From Bin87 sp965220055 (GTDB taxonomy: Bacteria > Chloroflexota > Dehalococcoidia > Lucifugimonadales > UBA3495), in NCBI GenBank assembly GCA_965220055.1, contig CBDCPE010000001.1:62001-126000 (forward strand): a DNA stretch of 64,000 nt, read 5' to 3'. Position 1 is the first letter of the stretch. Each line of letters begins with the position of its first letter. The notes below the pieces were generated by a model. It had not been told where the DNA came from, searched no databases, and saw only the letters and a program-made list of their open reading frames with translations. The translations under genes and the position numbers were made by a program. Shown piece after piece: positions 7,993 through 16,265 of the stretch.

Positions 7993-8274
7993 GTGGACCC
8001 ACAATTTCCTTACGGCGGCCTAAGGTGGGCTGAGCGAGTCCTAAGGCTCCTCTCGTCTCAATACCGGGAGTTGTTCGCGGTCATCCTGGCTATTCTGGCG
8101 ACCACGGTGGCCGCGGCCTTGTCTTTGAAGTTCGCTGCTGGGGACGACCCGTTGCTACGAGATGTGGCGAAGTACGCAACAGCCGCCCTGATAATATCCG
8201 CGACCGTTGCGGTGATAGTCGTTATCGCGACGGCCCTTTACCTATTGGTCCGTTCCCGGCTGCACGGCGACTGA
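7993..8274 (+). CDS. Small membrane protein
   Basis: A 93-residue protein with a GTG start 22 bases after the FKBP stop. Two hydrophobic segments (LFAVILAILATTVAAALSL and an Ile/Val/Ala-rich second helix) flank a charged loop, with a basic ending RSRLHGD. Its 3' end overlaps the convergent minus-strand gene by 53 bases. No family recognised. Composition supports a real protein; function unknown. Confidence 0.5.
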   Translation: MDPQFPYGGLRWAERVLRLLSSQYRELFAVILAILATTVAAALSLKFAAGDDPLLRDVAKYATAALIISATVAVIVVIATALYLLVRSRLHGD

Positions 8275-8539
8275 TCAGCCAGGATCTGATCGATTTCCCC
8301 AGGCCGACCGCCGCTGCCAGCGCCCAAGCCAAAGTTACCGCTGAGAGGGCGAAGGAGCCAGCGGCCAGAACGGCGAAGCGATCCATTGCAAAACCGACTA
8401 GCGAAACCAAAAACGCCACCGCAAGGCCAATAATCACCAACCCGGTCAGGTAGTGCGGCACGATCGTTTCTAACCCGACAGCGGCTTCTGCGCTCTCGGT
8501 CAGCGCAATTCCCTCGTTTGACGTGTCAGGCGTGGTCAT
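8222..8539 (-). CDS. Small two-helix membrane protein
   Basis: A 105-residue protein starting at ATG 8539, with GGAGGGG eight bases upstream. A polar 30-residue N-terminus (PDTSNEGIALTESAEAAV) is followed by two hydrophobic helices (LTGLVIIGLAVAFLVSLVGF and a second Ala/Leu/Ser-rich one), then a basic tail. It overlaps the convergent small membrane gene. The upstream dehydrogenase gene ends at 8571 just before it, so it may be cotranscribed. I do not recognise it. Confidence 0.55.
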   Translation of the reverse strand: MTTPDTSNEGIALTESAEAAVGLETIVPHYLTGLVIIGLAVAFLVSLVGFAMDRFAVLAAGSFALSAVTLAWALAAAVGLGKSIRSWLISRRAAGNGPIGKGPSR

Positions 8540-8570
8540 GGCACCCCTCCCACACTTCCACTTTACCAGA

Positions 8571-9386
8571 CTACACGCGCACCTGCTGCCCGAGGGTCTG
8601 GTAGGTGACCGGTGACGTGGCAACCAGGCCGGCGTCCACCGGCAGCACCACGCCGTTGATCCAACGAGCTTCGTCGCTGGCCAGGAACAGGGCCGCATTG
8701 CCGACGTCCCATGCCGTGCCCTCGGTGCGCAAGGGTGCGGCGCCGCTGCGGATGTTCCGGAGGTCGTCGTCCATACGGGGAGCAACCATGGGCGTGTAGA
8801 CCAGGCCGGGAGCGATGCAGTTGGTCCGGATGCCGTCGGGCCCGTGGTCGGCCGCCATGGAGATAGTCAGTCCGATGACCGCCGCCTTGGACGCCGTGTA
8901 CGGCGTGCTACTGTGGGCCCGCAGGCCGGCGATTGACGAGATGTTAATGATGGAACCGCCGCCCGTTTCCATCATGCGCGGAATGGCAAACTTGCTGGCC
9001 ATCACGATGGTCTTGACGTTGACGGCCATGATGTGGTCCCAGTCCTCTTCCGAAACCTCGACCACTGTGCCCCGCCGGGAGATACCGACGTTGTTGTCCA
9101 GGATGTCCAGTCGGCCGTAGCGCTCAATGCAGGTTTCCACCATGCGTTCGCAGTCGTCGGCTTTGGTAACGTCCGCCTGAACGGTGGAGGCCACGCCGCC
9201 CTCGGCCTGGATCATCTCCATCGTTTCCGCAGCCCGTTCCTCGGTGATGTCCACCAGCAGGACCTTGGCTCCCTCCCGGGCGAACAGCGTGGCGGTGGCT
9301 CGGCCGTTTCCAACACCGGGGCCGCTGGAACCGGCGCCGGTTACGATCGCCACCTTCCCTTCCAGTCGTGGGCTGCGTTCAGGCAC
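8571..9386 (-). CDS. Short-chain dehydrogenase/reductase (SDR)
   Basis: A 271-residue classical SDR. It has VAIVTGAGSSGPGVGNGRAT, a glycine motif with an unusual insertion between TGAGSSG and the second Gly, then DILDNNVGISRRGT, where NNVG replaces NNAG, catalytic Ser in NISSIAGLRAH, and the YTASKAAVIG Tyr-Lys pair. The end reads NGVVLPVDAGLVAT. It is a cytoplasmic NAD(P)-dependent oxidoreductase, substrate unknown. The large membrane protein gene precedes it by 27 bases on the minus strand, and the small membrane gene follows, so all could share a transcript. Confidence 0.9.
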   Translation of the reverse strand: MPERSPRLEGKVAIVTGAGSSGPGVGNGRATATLFAREGAKVLLVDITEERAAETMEMIQAEGGVASTVQADVTKADDCERMVETCIERYGRLDILDNNVGISRRGTVVEVSEEDWDHIMAVNVKTIVMASKFAIPRMMETGGGSIINISSIAGLRAHSSTPYTASKAAVIGLTISMAADHGPDGIRTNCIAPGLVYTPMVAPRMDDDLRNIRSGAAPLRTEGTAWDVGNAALFLASDEARWINGVVLPVDAGLVATSPVTYQTLGQQVRV

Positions 9387-9413
9387 AGTTAAATCCTCCG
9401 TGTTGGGCCGCCG

Positions 9414-10970
9414 TCACTCGGCGATGGGGCGCGAAATGATCCACAGACTCGCGCAAGTGTAGCACACCATCAGGACCAGAATGGGGACTTGGCTGAGCAG
9501 CGCTCCGCGCACGGTGGGATAGATCCGCGTCGCCTGCACGTGGGCCAGGTACACGCCGGCGATGTGCCCGATGATAATGGCCAGGATCGAAAAGTACCAG
9601 ATGAAAACCGGCGAAAGGATGCCGATATTGATGATGGCATCAGCCGTGCCGAACAGGTCCCAGCCCCAGCCGAAGGGGTCGGATGCCAGGACGATGAACC
9701 GCTGGCCGTTAATCAACAGGAACCCGAGAAAGTGGGCGAAATGGTAGGCCAGAGCGATGGGCAACAGCGAGAAGGTGAACCTGCGCAGCAGTTGGCCGGT
9801 GTCCGGCTCGCGCTGGCCGGACATCGCAGCCATCGCCGCGCAGGTCAGCGTGAACAGCACGCCGAATATCATCGGCAGGCCCAGCGCTCCGATCAGGTTG
9901 GCAATGTATCCGCCATAGCGTGGGAACCGGAACAGGAACTGGGCGGTGAACACCAGCCACTCGGGCGTCGCCGAAAGCCCGTCGAACGACACCGTGGATA
10001 ACAGCAGGATGACGTGAAACACCACGGTCAGCGTGACGACGCTGAGCCGGTTCAAGCCTACGCACGGCGGGCGCAGGTTGAACTCCCGTTGGGCCGGTGA
10101 TGCCGCGGCGTAACATTCGTAGCAATCCACGCAGTCAGATTCGCCGGCTGAGCAGCGCCCGTTGCTGGAACACCTGGCGCACCCCAATGTCGGGGAGCGC
10201 ACCTCGGTCACCGAGAAACGCGCCATGAACCCGTACACCACGGTGAACGCCTCCGCGTTCCGCAGCCAGACTTCGCGCCCGTACACGTACATGCCTACGA
10301 AGTTGTACGCCGTGTAGAGCACAAGGATCCAGCCCAAAGCACGAGGGCCCGCCGTGTCGGCCGACACCGTCTCCAGTAAAGCGAACCCGACGAACACCAG
10401 CACCGCCGGCCATGGGCCGATCCTCGCGGGATAGCGACGGCGCAGGCTCAACCGGCTTTCCGGCGAGATGGTCTCGAAAACGCGCTCAAGAAAGCCCCAC
10501 GTCGCCTTCCAGGGGTTGACCAATGCCCAGAGGTTGCCGCACAGGGCGGTAAAGAAGCTCAGCCCCACCCAGAAGGCAACGTAAATTGCTGCCGGCGCCG
10601 GATTGAGCGCGGCCCGTTCGTTGCCGATCAACGCACCCACGATCACGTATACCGTGAGGGCGACCGACAGGGTTTTCAGTGCGGCCGTGATTGGGGAAGA
10701 CGCGACCCAGCGCCCCGGCGCCAACCGCAGCAGGTTGTAGCGCGGATAGCCGGTGTGGGCGGTCCCGGCCCGCAGGGCCACCGCCGCCACGACGAACGAC
10801 AGGACCACTGCGGCCGCGCCGGCGATCACAAACAGGGACAGCGGCAACGGCAGATCGTATCGCTCACCGAACCCGTGGGCTTGTGCGGGCAACGGAGCGA
10901 CCAACGCGAAGACTGCAACCGGCGCGGCCAGGCCAATCGCCAGGACGCCGGTGGTGAAGCGGCCTCGCAT
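9414..10970 (-). CDS. Multi-pass membrane protein with cysteine-rich loop
   Basis: A 518-residue protein starting at ATG 10970, two bases after the stop of the preceding gene. The first 37 residues are a signal peptide ending APLPAQAHGFG. About ten or more hydrophobic helices follow, with LWALVNPWKATWG and a loop holding six cysteines in CxxC-x5-C-x6-CxxCxxC spacing (starting LGCARCSSNGRCSAGESD) plus one later Cys. The cluster suggests metal or Fe-S binding, but that is inference. It resembles proteins annotated as fenitrothion hydrolase FedB in other genomes, from memory and unverified. It pairs with the gene before it. Confidence 0.65.
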   Translation of the reverse strand: MRGRFTTGVLAIGLAAPVAVFALVAPLPAQAHGFGERYDLPLPLSLFVIAGAAAVVLSFVVAAVALRAGTAHTGYPRYNLLRLAPGRWVASSPITAALKTLSVALTVYVIVGALIGNERAALNPAPAAIYVAFWVGLSFFTALCGNLWALVNPWKATWGFLERVFETISPESRLSLRRRYPARIGPWPAVLVFVGFALLETVSADTAGPRALGWILVLYTAYNFVGMYVYGREVWLRNAEAFTVVYGFMARFSVTEVRSPTLGCARCSSNGRCSAGESDCVDCYECYAAASPAQREFNLRPPCVGLNRLSVVTLTVVFHVILLLSTVSFDGLSATPEWLVFTAQFLFRFPRYGGYIANLIGALGLPMIFGVLFTLTCAAMAAMSGQREPDTGQLLRRFTFSLLPIALAYHFAHFLGFLLINGQRFIVLASDPFGWGWDLFGTADAIINIGILSPVFIWYFSILAIIIGHIAGVYLAHVQATRIYPTVRGALLSQVPILVLMVCYTCASLWIISRPIAE

Positions 10971-10972
10971 CG

Positions 10973-11590
10973 TTAGCCGGAACTTCGACGCTGCAAAGTC
11001 AGCCAGGTCCAGACTCCCACCGCCACTATCGCCACCAGCACCGCCGAGATCCATATCCACTGGATGCTGGCGCCCGGCTCCCCCACGTCCAGGGGCAGCA
11101 TGAACGTCTCCTCGCCCCTGTCCGAGGAAACTGTCACGGATACGTCCCACGGGCCGGTCGTCGCGAACGGGACATCGACCTCAAAATAGCGCAACGTCTG
11201 CTCGTTGAGCACCTCGTAGGGACCGAACGCCTGCGAACCGGGCGGGCCGGAAGCGACCACGGTCATCCGCACTTCGGTGTCGCGCAACGGACGCGGATCG
11301 CCGACGTCGAATACCTGGATCGCCAGGTGAGTCTGGGGTATGACGGGCCGTGCCGGAATGATGCCTACCATCATGCGATAAGGCCCCTGGATACGGTCCA
11401 TTACGATGGTGGAGGCACCGTTGGCCTCAACAACATTTAGCAACCAGGCGGTTGTCCCGAAACCCGAAATCACCGCCGCCACGGCGATGGTGGCAAACGC
11501 CATGAGCAACCCAGACGAGGTGGTCCGAAGCAACGCGTTTCCTGCTAATTCGCGGGCGAAAATATGCCGCAACACAATAGCACGAGGCAT
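10973..11590 (-). CDS. Membrane-anchored beta-domain protein, partner of the adjacent membrane protein
   Basis: A 205-residue protein with an N-terminal transmembrane helix (SSGLLMAFATIAVAAVISGFG), an extracytoplasmic beta-rich region containing YRMMVGIIPARPVIPQTHLA and PWDVSVTVSSDRGEETFMLP, and a C-terminal helix (IWISAVLVAIVAVGVWTWL) followed by a basic tail. The beta-domain pattern resembles FixH/YtkA-like domains, tentatively. It is followed by the large membrane protein gene after two bases, so the two almost certainly form one transcript and perhaps one complex. Confidence 0.6.
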   Translation of the reverse strand: MPRAIVLRHIFARELAGNALLRTTSSGLLMAFATIAVAAVISGFGTTAWLLNVVEANGASTIVMDRIQGPYRMMVGIIPARPVIPQTHLAIQVFDVGDPRPLRDTEVRMTVVASGPPGSQAFGPYEVLNEQTLRYFEVDVPFATTGPWDVSVTVSSDRGEETFMLPLDVGEPGASIQWIWISAVLVAIVAVGVWTWLTLQRRSSG

Positions 11591-11626
11591 CCGGCGCCAT
11601 CAACAGAAAGCATCCGCCGCCCTCGC

Positions 11627-11632
11627 TATAAT
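11627..11632 (+). promoter_or_regulatory. TATAAT-like -10 element upstream of the dehydrogenase gene
   Basis: TATAAT at 11627-11632 lies 55 bases before the ATG at 11688. I see no good -35 at 17 bases upstream, so the promoter call is weak. Confidence 0.35.
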
Positions 11633-11687
11633 GCCGCCACACGTGGGATCATTAACCGTTGGCGTGCAAGCACAAGAGGAGAGAACT

Positions 11688-12470
11688 ATGCCCTTCGCAG
11701 GTTTGGACTTGACGGGACGAAAGGCGCTGGTTACCGGCGCAGCCCGAGGCATCGGGGCGACGCTGGCGGTGGGACTGGCCCAGGCCGGCGCGGACGTGGC
11801 GGTGACCGATCTGGCGTCGGACGAGTCGTGGGAGGGGCTGTCCGGCGTGGTTATGCGCATCCGCAACGAGGGGCAGGTCGGGTTGGCCGGCGACCTGGAC
11901 GTGCAGGACGTTTCGGAAATCCGGCCGACGATACGCCGCATAGCCGATGAGCTGGGCGGCCTGGACATCCTGGTCAACAACGCGGGCATCCGCCGCCGTT
12001 CCCCTGCCCTGCAGGTAACGGAAGAAGACTGGGACGCGGTGATGGACACCAACCTCAAGGGAGCGTTCTTCTGCGCCCAGGCCGCAGCCCGCCTCATGAT
12101 CCCCAACGGGTTTGGCCGCATCATCAACATCGCCTCGCAGATGGCGCTGGTTGGGTCCGTAAACCGCGCGGCCTATTGCGCCAGCAAGGGTGGCCTGGCC
12201 AATCTCACCCGTGTGCTGGCGCTGGAATGGGCTGAGCATGGCATCACCGTCAATGCCATCGGCCCCGGCCCGACCACCACGCCCGGCCTGCTTGAGGCCG
12301 ACGACCGGGATGCCGACGAAGTGCGCGCCGAACTGTCGATCAAGATGCCCCTCGGCCGGCGCATGGATCCGGAGGAACTGGTGGGCGCCGCAATCTACCT
12401 CGCCAGCAATTCCGCCGGAGCGACCACCGGCCATCTGCTCGTGGTCGATGGCGGATGGACGGCGTTGTAG
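11688..12470 (+). CDS. SDR oxidoreductase (gluconate-5-dehydrogenase/FabG-like)
   Basis: A 260-residue classical SDR. ATG 11688 is chosen because AGAGGAGAG sits just upstream. The protein has ALVTGAARGIGATLAVGLAQ, LDILVNNAGIRRRSPA, catalytic Ser in NIASQMALVGS and the YCASKGGLANL Tyr-Lys pair, and ends LLVVDGGWTAL. All tetrad residues are present, so an active NAD(P)-dependent oxidoreductase is expected; gluconate-5-dehydrogenase or 3-oxoacyl reductase subfamilies are alternatives. It lies 65 bases before the flavin monooxygenase gene on the same strand. Confidence 0.92.
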   Translation: MPFAGLDLTGRKALVTGAARGIGATLAVGLAQAGADVAVTDLASDESWEGLSGVVMRIRNEGQVGLAGDLDVQDVSEIRPTIRRIADELGGLDILVNNAGIRRRSPALQVTEEDWDAVMDTNLKGAFFCAQAAARLMIPNGFGRIINIASQMALVGSVNRAAYCASKGGLANLTRVLALEWAEHGITVNAIGPGPTTTPGLLEADDRDADEVRAELSIKMPLGRRMDPEELVGAAIYLASNSAGATTGHLLVVDGGWTAL

Positions 12471-12534
12471 AATTGTTCGCACGCGAGATTGCCACGCTGC
12501 GCTCGCTGCCGCAGTGCGGGTAGGGAGAATAGAT

Positions 12535-13656
12535 ATGAAATTCGGGATGTTTTATGAGCTGCAGATGCCCCGTCCGTGGACGGACACCGCCGAGTACGAC
12601 ACGCTGTGGAACGCCGTCCGGCAGGTGCAATACGCCGAGGAGATGGGGTTCGAGCGTGTCTGGCTGGTGGAACACCACTTCCTGACCGAGTTCGCCCACT
12701 CGTCGGCGCCCGAGGTGATGCTGGCGGTGATGGCCCAGCACACCAAGAAGATGCGTCTGGGTTTCGGCGTCGTCCTGGCTCCGGTCCACCATCCGCTGCA
12801 CGTGGCGGCGCGGGCATCCACCCTGGACATCCTGAGCGACGGCCGCGTCGACGTGGGTGTTGGCCGCACCAAGGGCCCATACCAGCTCACCCCCTTCGGA
12901 ACGGACGTGGCCCAAACCCAGAGCATGATGGTCGAAACGCTGGAGTGCCTGCCCCGCATGTGGTGCGACGAGGTGTTCAGCCACGACGGCGAGAACTGGA
13001 CCATTCCGCCGCGGGAGGTCGTACCCAAGCCGCTGCAGCAGCCCCATCCGCCCCTGTGGATGGCCTGCACCCAGGAGGACACCTTTCGTCTGGCCGGCCA
13101 GCTGGGCGTGGGCTGCCTGGTCAACACCCTGGGCGGCACCGACAAGACGCGCGGACTGGTGAACGCCTACTACGAGGCCATCGAGAACCCCACGCCCGTC
13201 GGACGGTTCGTAAACCGGCAGGTGGTAGCGTCCACCATCGGATTCTGCGACGAGGACGACGCCAAAGCCCGCCAAAAGGGTGCGGAAGTCGCGGCCTGGT
13301 ACCTGGACCAGAGCCGCCAGCGGTTCGTGCTGGAGTGGGCCGGCGTTGACGCTGAAGCCGTGCCCGAGGAGTACCGGTTCTACGTGCAGGGCGGCGCGGT
13401 GCGCGGCGGCCCGTCCCGGCCATCCGAAGACCCGCAACAGCAGAAGCCGCCCACGCCGGAGGAACTACTGGCCGGTGGCGGCTACTGCGTCGGCGACCCA
13501 GACGCCTGCATCCGAGTGATCGAGGAGTTCGAGGCCATGGGCGTCGACGAAATCATGCCCATCTTCCAGGCCGGCCACGCCACCCACGAAGAGGTGATGA
13601 ACTCCATCCGCCTCTTCGGCGAATACGTCATACCCCATTTCCGGCGGAAGGAATGA
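12535..13656 (+). CDS. LLM-class flavin-dependent oxidoreductase
   Basis: A 373-residue luciferase-like protein starting MKFGMFYELQMPRPWTDTA at ATG 12535, preceded by TAGGGAG. Motifs: EEMGFERVWLVEHHF, MRLGFGVVLAPVHHPLHVAA and DILSDGRVDVGVGRTKGPYQ. The C-terminus has CVGDPDACIRVIEEF. Such proteins oxidise organic substrates with FMNH2 and oxygen, or use F420. Its order after an SDR suggests a small catabolic operon, by inference. Bases 12477-12520 upstream carry a degenerate arm of the dispersed GAGATTGCCACG repeat seen elsewhere in the window. Confidence 0.9.
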   Translation: MKFGMFYELQMPRPWTDTAEYDTLWNAVRQVQYAEEMGFERVWLVEHHFLTEFAHSSAPEVMLAVMAQHTKKMRLGFGVVLAPVHHPLHVAARASTLDILSDGRVDVGVGRTKGPYQLTPFGTDVAQTQSMMVETLECLPRMWCDEVFSHDGENWTIPPREVVPKPLQQPHPPLWMACTQEDTFRLAGQLGVGCLVNTLGGTDKTRGLVNAYYEAIENPTPVGRFVNRQVVASTIGFCDEDDAKARQKGAEVAAWYLDQSRQRFVLEWAGVDAEAVPEEYRFYVQGGAVRGGPSRPSEDPQQQKPPTPEELLAGGGYCVGDPDACIRVIEEFEAMGVDEIMPIFQAGHATHEEVMNSIRLFGEYVIPHFRRKE

Positions 13657-13736
13657 GTTTACGCAACGCGCGATGCGCCTGCGATGGCAATGGTATTCTG
13701 GGATTGCGGTCCACTCCTATAACCGGCGATTATTGA

Positions 13737-13764
13737 GTAGGGGCGAATGATTATTCGCCCCTAC
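13737..13764. repeat. Hairpin repeat (GTAGGGGCGAAT family)
   Basis: GTAGGGGCGAAT at 13737-13748 pairs exactly with ATTCGCCCCTAC at 13753-13764 around a 4-base loop. It lies between the flavin oxidoreductase stop and the DUF362 gene. GTAGGGGCG hairpins are common dispersed elements in many genomes. It may double as a terminator, but no T-tract follows. Confidence 0.7.
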
Positions 13765-13795
13765 GAGACATTCCGGCTGACCTTGAGGGATATTG

Positions 13796-14935
13796 ATGAC
13801 TACTGTTGAACAGTTGGGAACGGCGACGCATCCTGCTGGGGCTCAGCGTACGGGCACACCCGTCGTGTCCGTGGTAGCGACCACGCCGGAGACGGTGCTC
13901 ACCGATGTGGAGCGGGCCATGCGCTTGGCCGGTGCGGAGTCAGTTCTGTCGCCGGAACACGAGACCCTGCTCAAGATCAACATCTCGTGGCAGCACTGGT
14001 ATCCCGGGTGTTCGACGGCTCCATGGCAATTGGAAGGGGCAATCTGCGCTCTCCAGAACATGGGTCACCGCGACCTCATCGCCGCGCACAACGGAACCGT
14101 CGTCGTCGATTCCTTCGAGGGCGAGGTCAACAACAAGCACAAGCCGGTGCAGGACAAATACAACCTTCGCACCGTTCACCTGGACACCCCACCCGAGCCG
14201 TGGGTCCGCTACGAGCCCAGGGCCGAGATGCTGGTGCTGGACGACATCTATCCGGAGGGGATCGAGATACCGGAAATCTTCGCCGGCAAGAACATCGTGC
14301 ATCTGCCCACTATGAAGACCCACGTCTTCACCACCATGACCGGCGCGATGAAGAATGCCTTCGGCGGGCTGCTCCACCGCAAGCGTCACTGGACCCACTC
14401 GGTGATCCACGAGACGCTGGTTGACCTGCTGGCCATTCAGCAGGAGATCCACCCCGGCATCTTCGCCGTGACCGACGGCACTTTCGCCGGCGACGGGCCC
14501 GGCCCCCGCGCCATGCGCTGGCACATCAAGAACCGCATCGTGGCCGGCGCTGACCAGGTGGCCGTGGACGCTGTGGTCGCTTCCATGATGGGCTTCGACC
14601 CGCTGTCGCTGCAGTTCATCCGCCTCGCCCACGAGCGCGGCCTGGGCGTGGGCGACCTGCGCGACATCGATGTGGTGGGCGACGAGCCGGACATCAGCCG
14701 CGTCAACTGGAATTTCGCCGACAGCGAGAACACCTTTGCCAGCCGCGGCCAGAAGCTCATCTACTGGGGCCCCCTCAAGCCCCTGGAGAACGCCCTCCTC
14801 CGCTCCCCCATCGCCGCCTGGGCCTACACCGCCAGCAACCTCTACCACAACGGCTACTGGCTGAACACTATCGGGAAGGGACGGGTGAAGAAGGCGCTGA
14901 AGACGGAGTGGGGACGGTTGTGGGAAAGCTATTAG
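13796..14935 (+). CDS. DUF362-domain protein
   Basis: A 379-residue protein, ATG start supported by GAGGG upstream. It shows the DUF362 fold: ETLLKINISWQHWYPGCSTAPW near residue 60, ENMGHRDLIAAHNG-like middle, KNIVHLPTMKTHVFTTMTGA, then GAMKNAFGGLLHRKRHW and VTDGTFAGDGPGPRAMRWH. The family sometimes carries ferredoxin-like Cys clusters, but none is visible here. The biochemical role is unknown. It is preceded by a hairpin and followed 58 bases later by the ATPase gene of the candidate Septu module, without apparent coupling. Confidence 0.85.
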   Translation: MTTVEQLGTATHPAGAQRTGTPVVSVVATTPETVLTDVERAMRLAGAESVLSPEHETLLKINISWQHWYPGCSTAPWQLEGAICALQNMGHRDLIAAHNGTVVVDSFEGEVNNKHKPVQDKYNLRTVHLDTPPEPWVRYEPRAEMLVLDDIYPEGIEIPEIFAGKNIVHLPTMKTHVFTTMTGAMKNAFGGLLHRKRHWTHSVIHETLVDLLAIQQEIHPGIFAVTDGTFAGDGPGPRAMRWHIKNRIVAGADQVAVDAVVASMMGFDPLSLQFIRLAHERGLGVGDLRDIDVVGDEPDISRVNWNFADSENTFASRGQKLIYWGPLKPLENALLRSPIAAWAYTASNLYHNGYWLNTIGKGRVKKALKTEWGRLWESY

Positions 14936-14993
14936 GACCGAGCGGAGGAGCGGACGGGTATTATTTCACAATGACTAGGATGAAGTGGTAACC

Positions 14994-16259
14994 ATGCACA
15001 TTACCGAGATGTCAATAGGCCGCATGCCGCCGTTCACTGAACCTGTAGAGTTTGTGTTCGATGAGCGAGTAAATGTTTTTGTCGGGCCAAATGCGTCTGG
15101 TAAGAGCACTATCCTCCGGCTACTGCGTCGGATCAGGCACACTAGTGAGCAACGCTTAATACAGGCTCCCCTACCTTTTGGGTTTGTGTCGGCTTTGGTC
15201 AGCGATGACTGGACCTTGGTTGCCAACAGGTCACATAGGGTTGTTCCCGATTGGGGCGCGTTACCATTCGTCGAAATCGCGGCTATTCGTTCCGCGTTAT
15301 CAAGAGTGGAACCAGATTACGTGGATTCACTCTATCTGCCTGCAACTTCTAAAGAAGACACGATTGAGAGTATTCTAGAGCCCGCAAATTCGTTAGTACG
15401 GTTCAACGGAGGCGGGGTTGAACAGATTGTACGCCTGATGATAGAAAATGCAGGTCCCGCCGGTGTTAGGTCAGCTTTTGGCGCGCTCGCTAATGCAATC
15501 GATACCAGTTTCTCGTGCGTCAAATGCATTTGTCCTGAAATCATACAGGGCGATAATGCCGAGAATTTGGTTATTAGGTTCGGCAATCTTAGGGTAGCCA
15601 ATGACGGGATGGCGATACGTACTATCGACGATGAACTTCGGAATCAGTCGCGTTTGCCGATCCATCATTTGAGTTCGGGAGTACAGAGCTCGTTGCTTTG
15701 GGTTCGCTTTCTGGCACTTAAGATGCTGCATCACTATAACTTTGCGGATGGGTGGGAAAATCGGCCCGCCATCCTCCTCATCGACGAAATCGAAAACCAC
15801 CTGCACCCCACCTGGCAGCGCCGCGTCATCCCCGCGCTACTGGCGCATTTCCCCGGCTTGCAGATCTTCGCTACCACGCACTCGCCCTTCGTGGTGGCTG
15901 GGTTGAAGGCGGGTCAGGTCCATCTGCTGAAACGAGATGCCAACGGGGTGGTAACCGCCAGCACCAACGAGCACGACATCATCGGTTGGACCACCGATGA
16001 AATCTTACGCACATTTATGGGGGTTGACGAACCTACAGACCAATTGACGGTGGACCGAGCCAATCGTTTGCGTGAACTTCGCGGGAAGCAAAATCCTACC
16101 CAGGCCGAGGCGGAGGAGATGGAGGAACTGCGCCGTCAGGTAAACGAGGATTTCCTGTCGAGCAGCACACCGCTGGAGGCGCAGCGGGAACGCTATGGCG
16201 ACATGATGCTGGAGTTCTTGCGTTCCCGTCAGTCCGAGCTATCACAGGACGGCAATTAG
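14994..16259 (+). CDS. AAA-family ATPase, candidate PtuA of a Septu-like anti-phage system
   Basis: A 421-residue ATPase (GTG 14985 is an alternative start). The Walker A motif is GPNASGKST at residues 31-39, and the Walker B is LLIDEIENHLHPTW around D264-E265, followed by FATTHSPFVVAG. The LSSGVQSSLLW signature motif precedes Walker B. This is the RecF/OLD-like AAA_21 ABC-ATPase type, and the DEILRTFMGVDEPTD region is shared by defence ATPases of this class, as I recall. Partner gene for an HNH protein starts six bases later. Bases before 15760 are clearly AT-richer than the following part, suggesting foreign or mosaic origin. Confidence 0.8.
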   Translation: MHITEMSIGRMPPFTEPVEFVFDERVNVFVGPNASGKSTILRLLRRIRHTSEQRLIQAPLPFGFVSALVSDDWTLVANRSHRVVPDWGALPFVEIAAIRSALSRVEPDYVDSLYLPATSKEDTIESILEPANSLVRFNGGGVEQIVRLMIENAGPAGVRSAFGALANAIDTSFSCVKCICPEIIQGDNAENLVIRFGNLRVANDGMAIRTIDDELRNQSRLPIHHLSSGVQSSLLWVRFLALKMLHHYNFADGWENRPAILLIDEIENHLHPTWQRRVIPALLAHFPGLQIFATTHSPFVVAGLKAGQVHLLKRDANGVVTASTNEHDIIGWTTDEILRTFMGVDEPTDQLTVDRANRLRELRGKQNPTQAEAEEMEELRRQVNEDFLSSSTPLEAQRERYGDMMLEFLRSRQSELSQDGN

Positions 16260-16265
16260 GCCACG

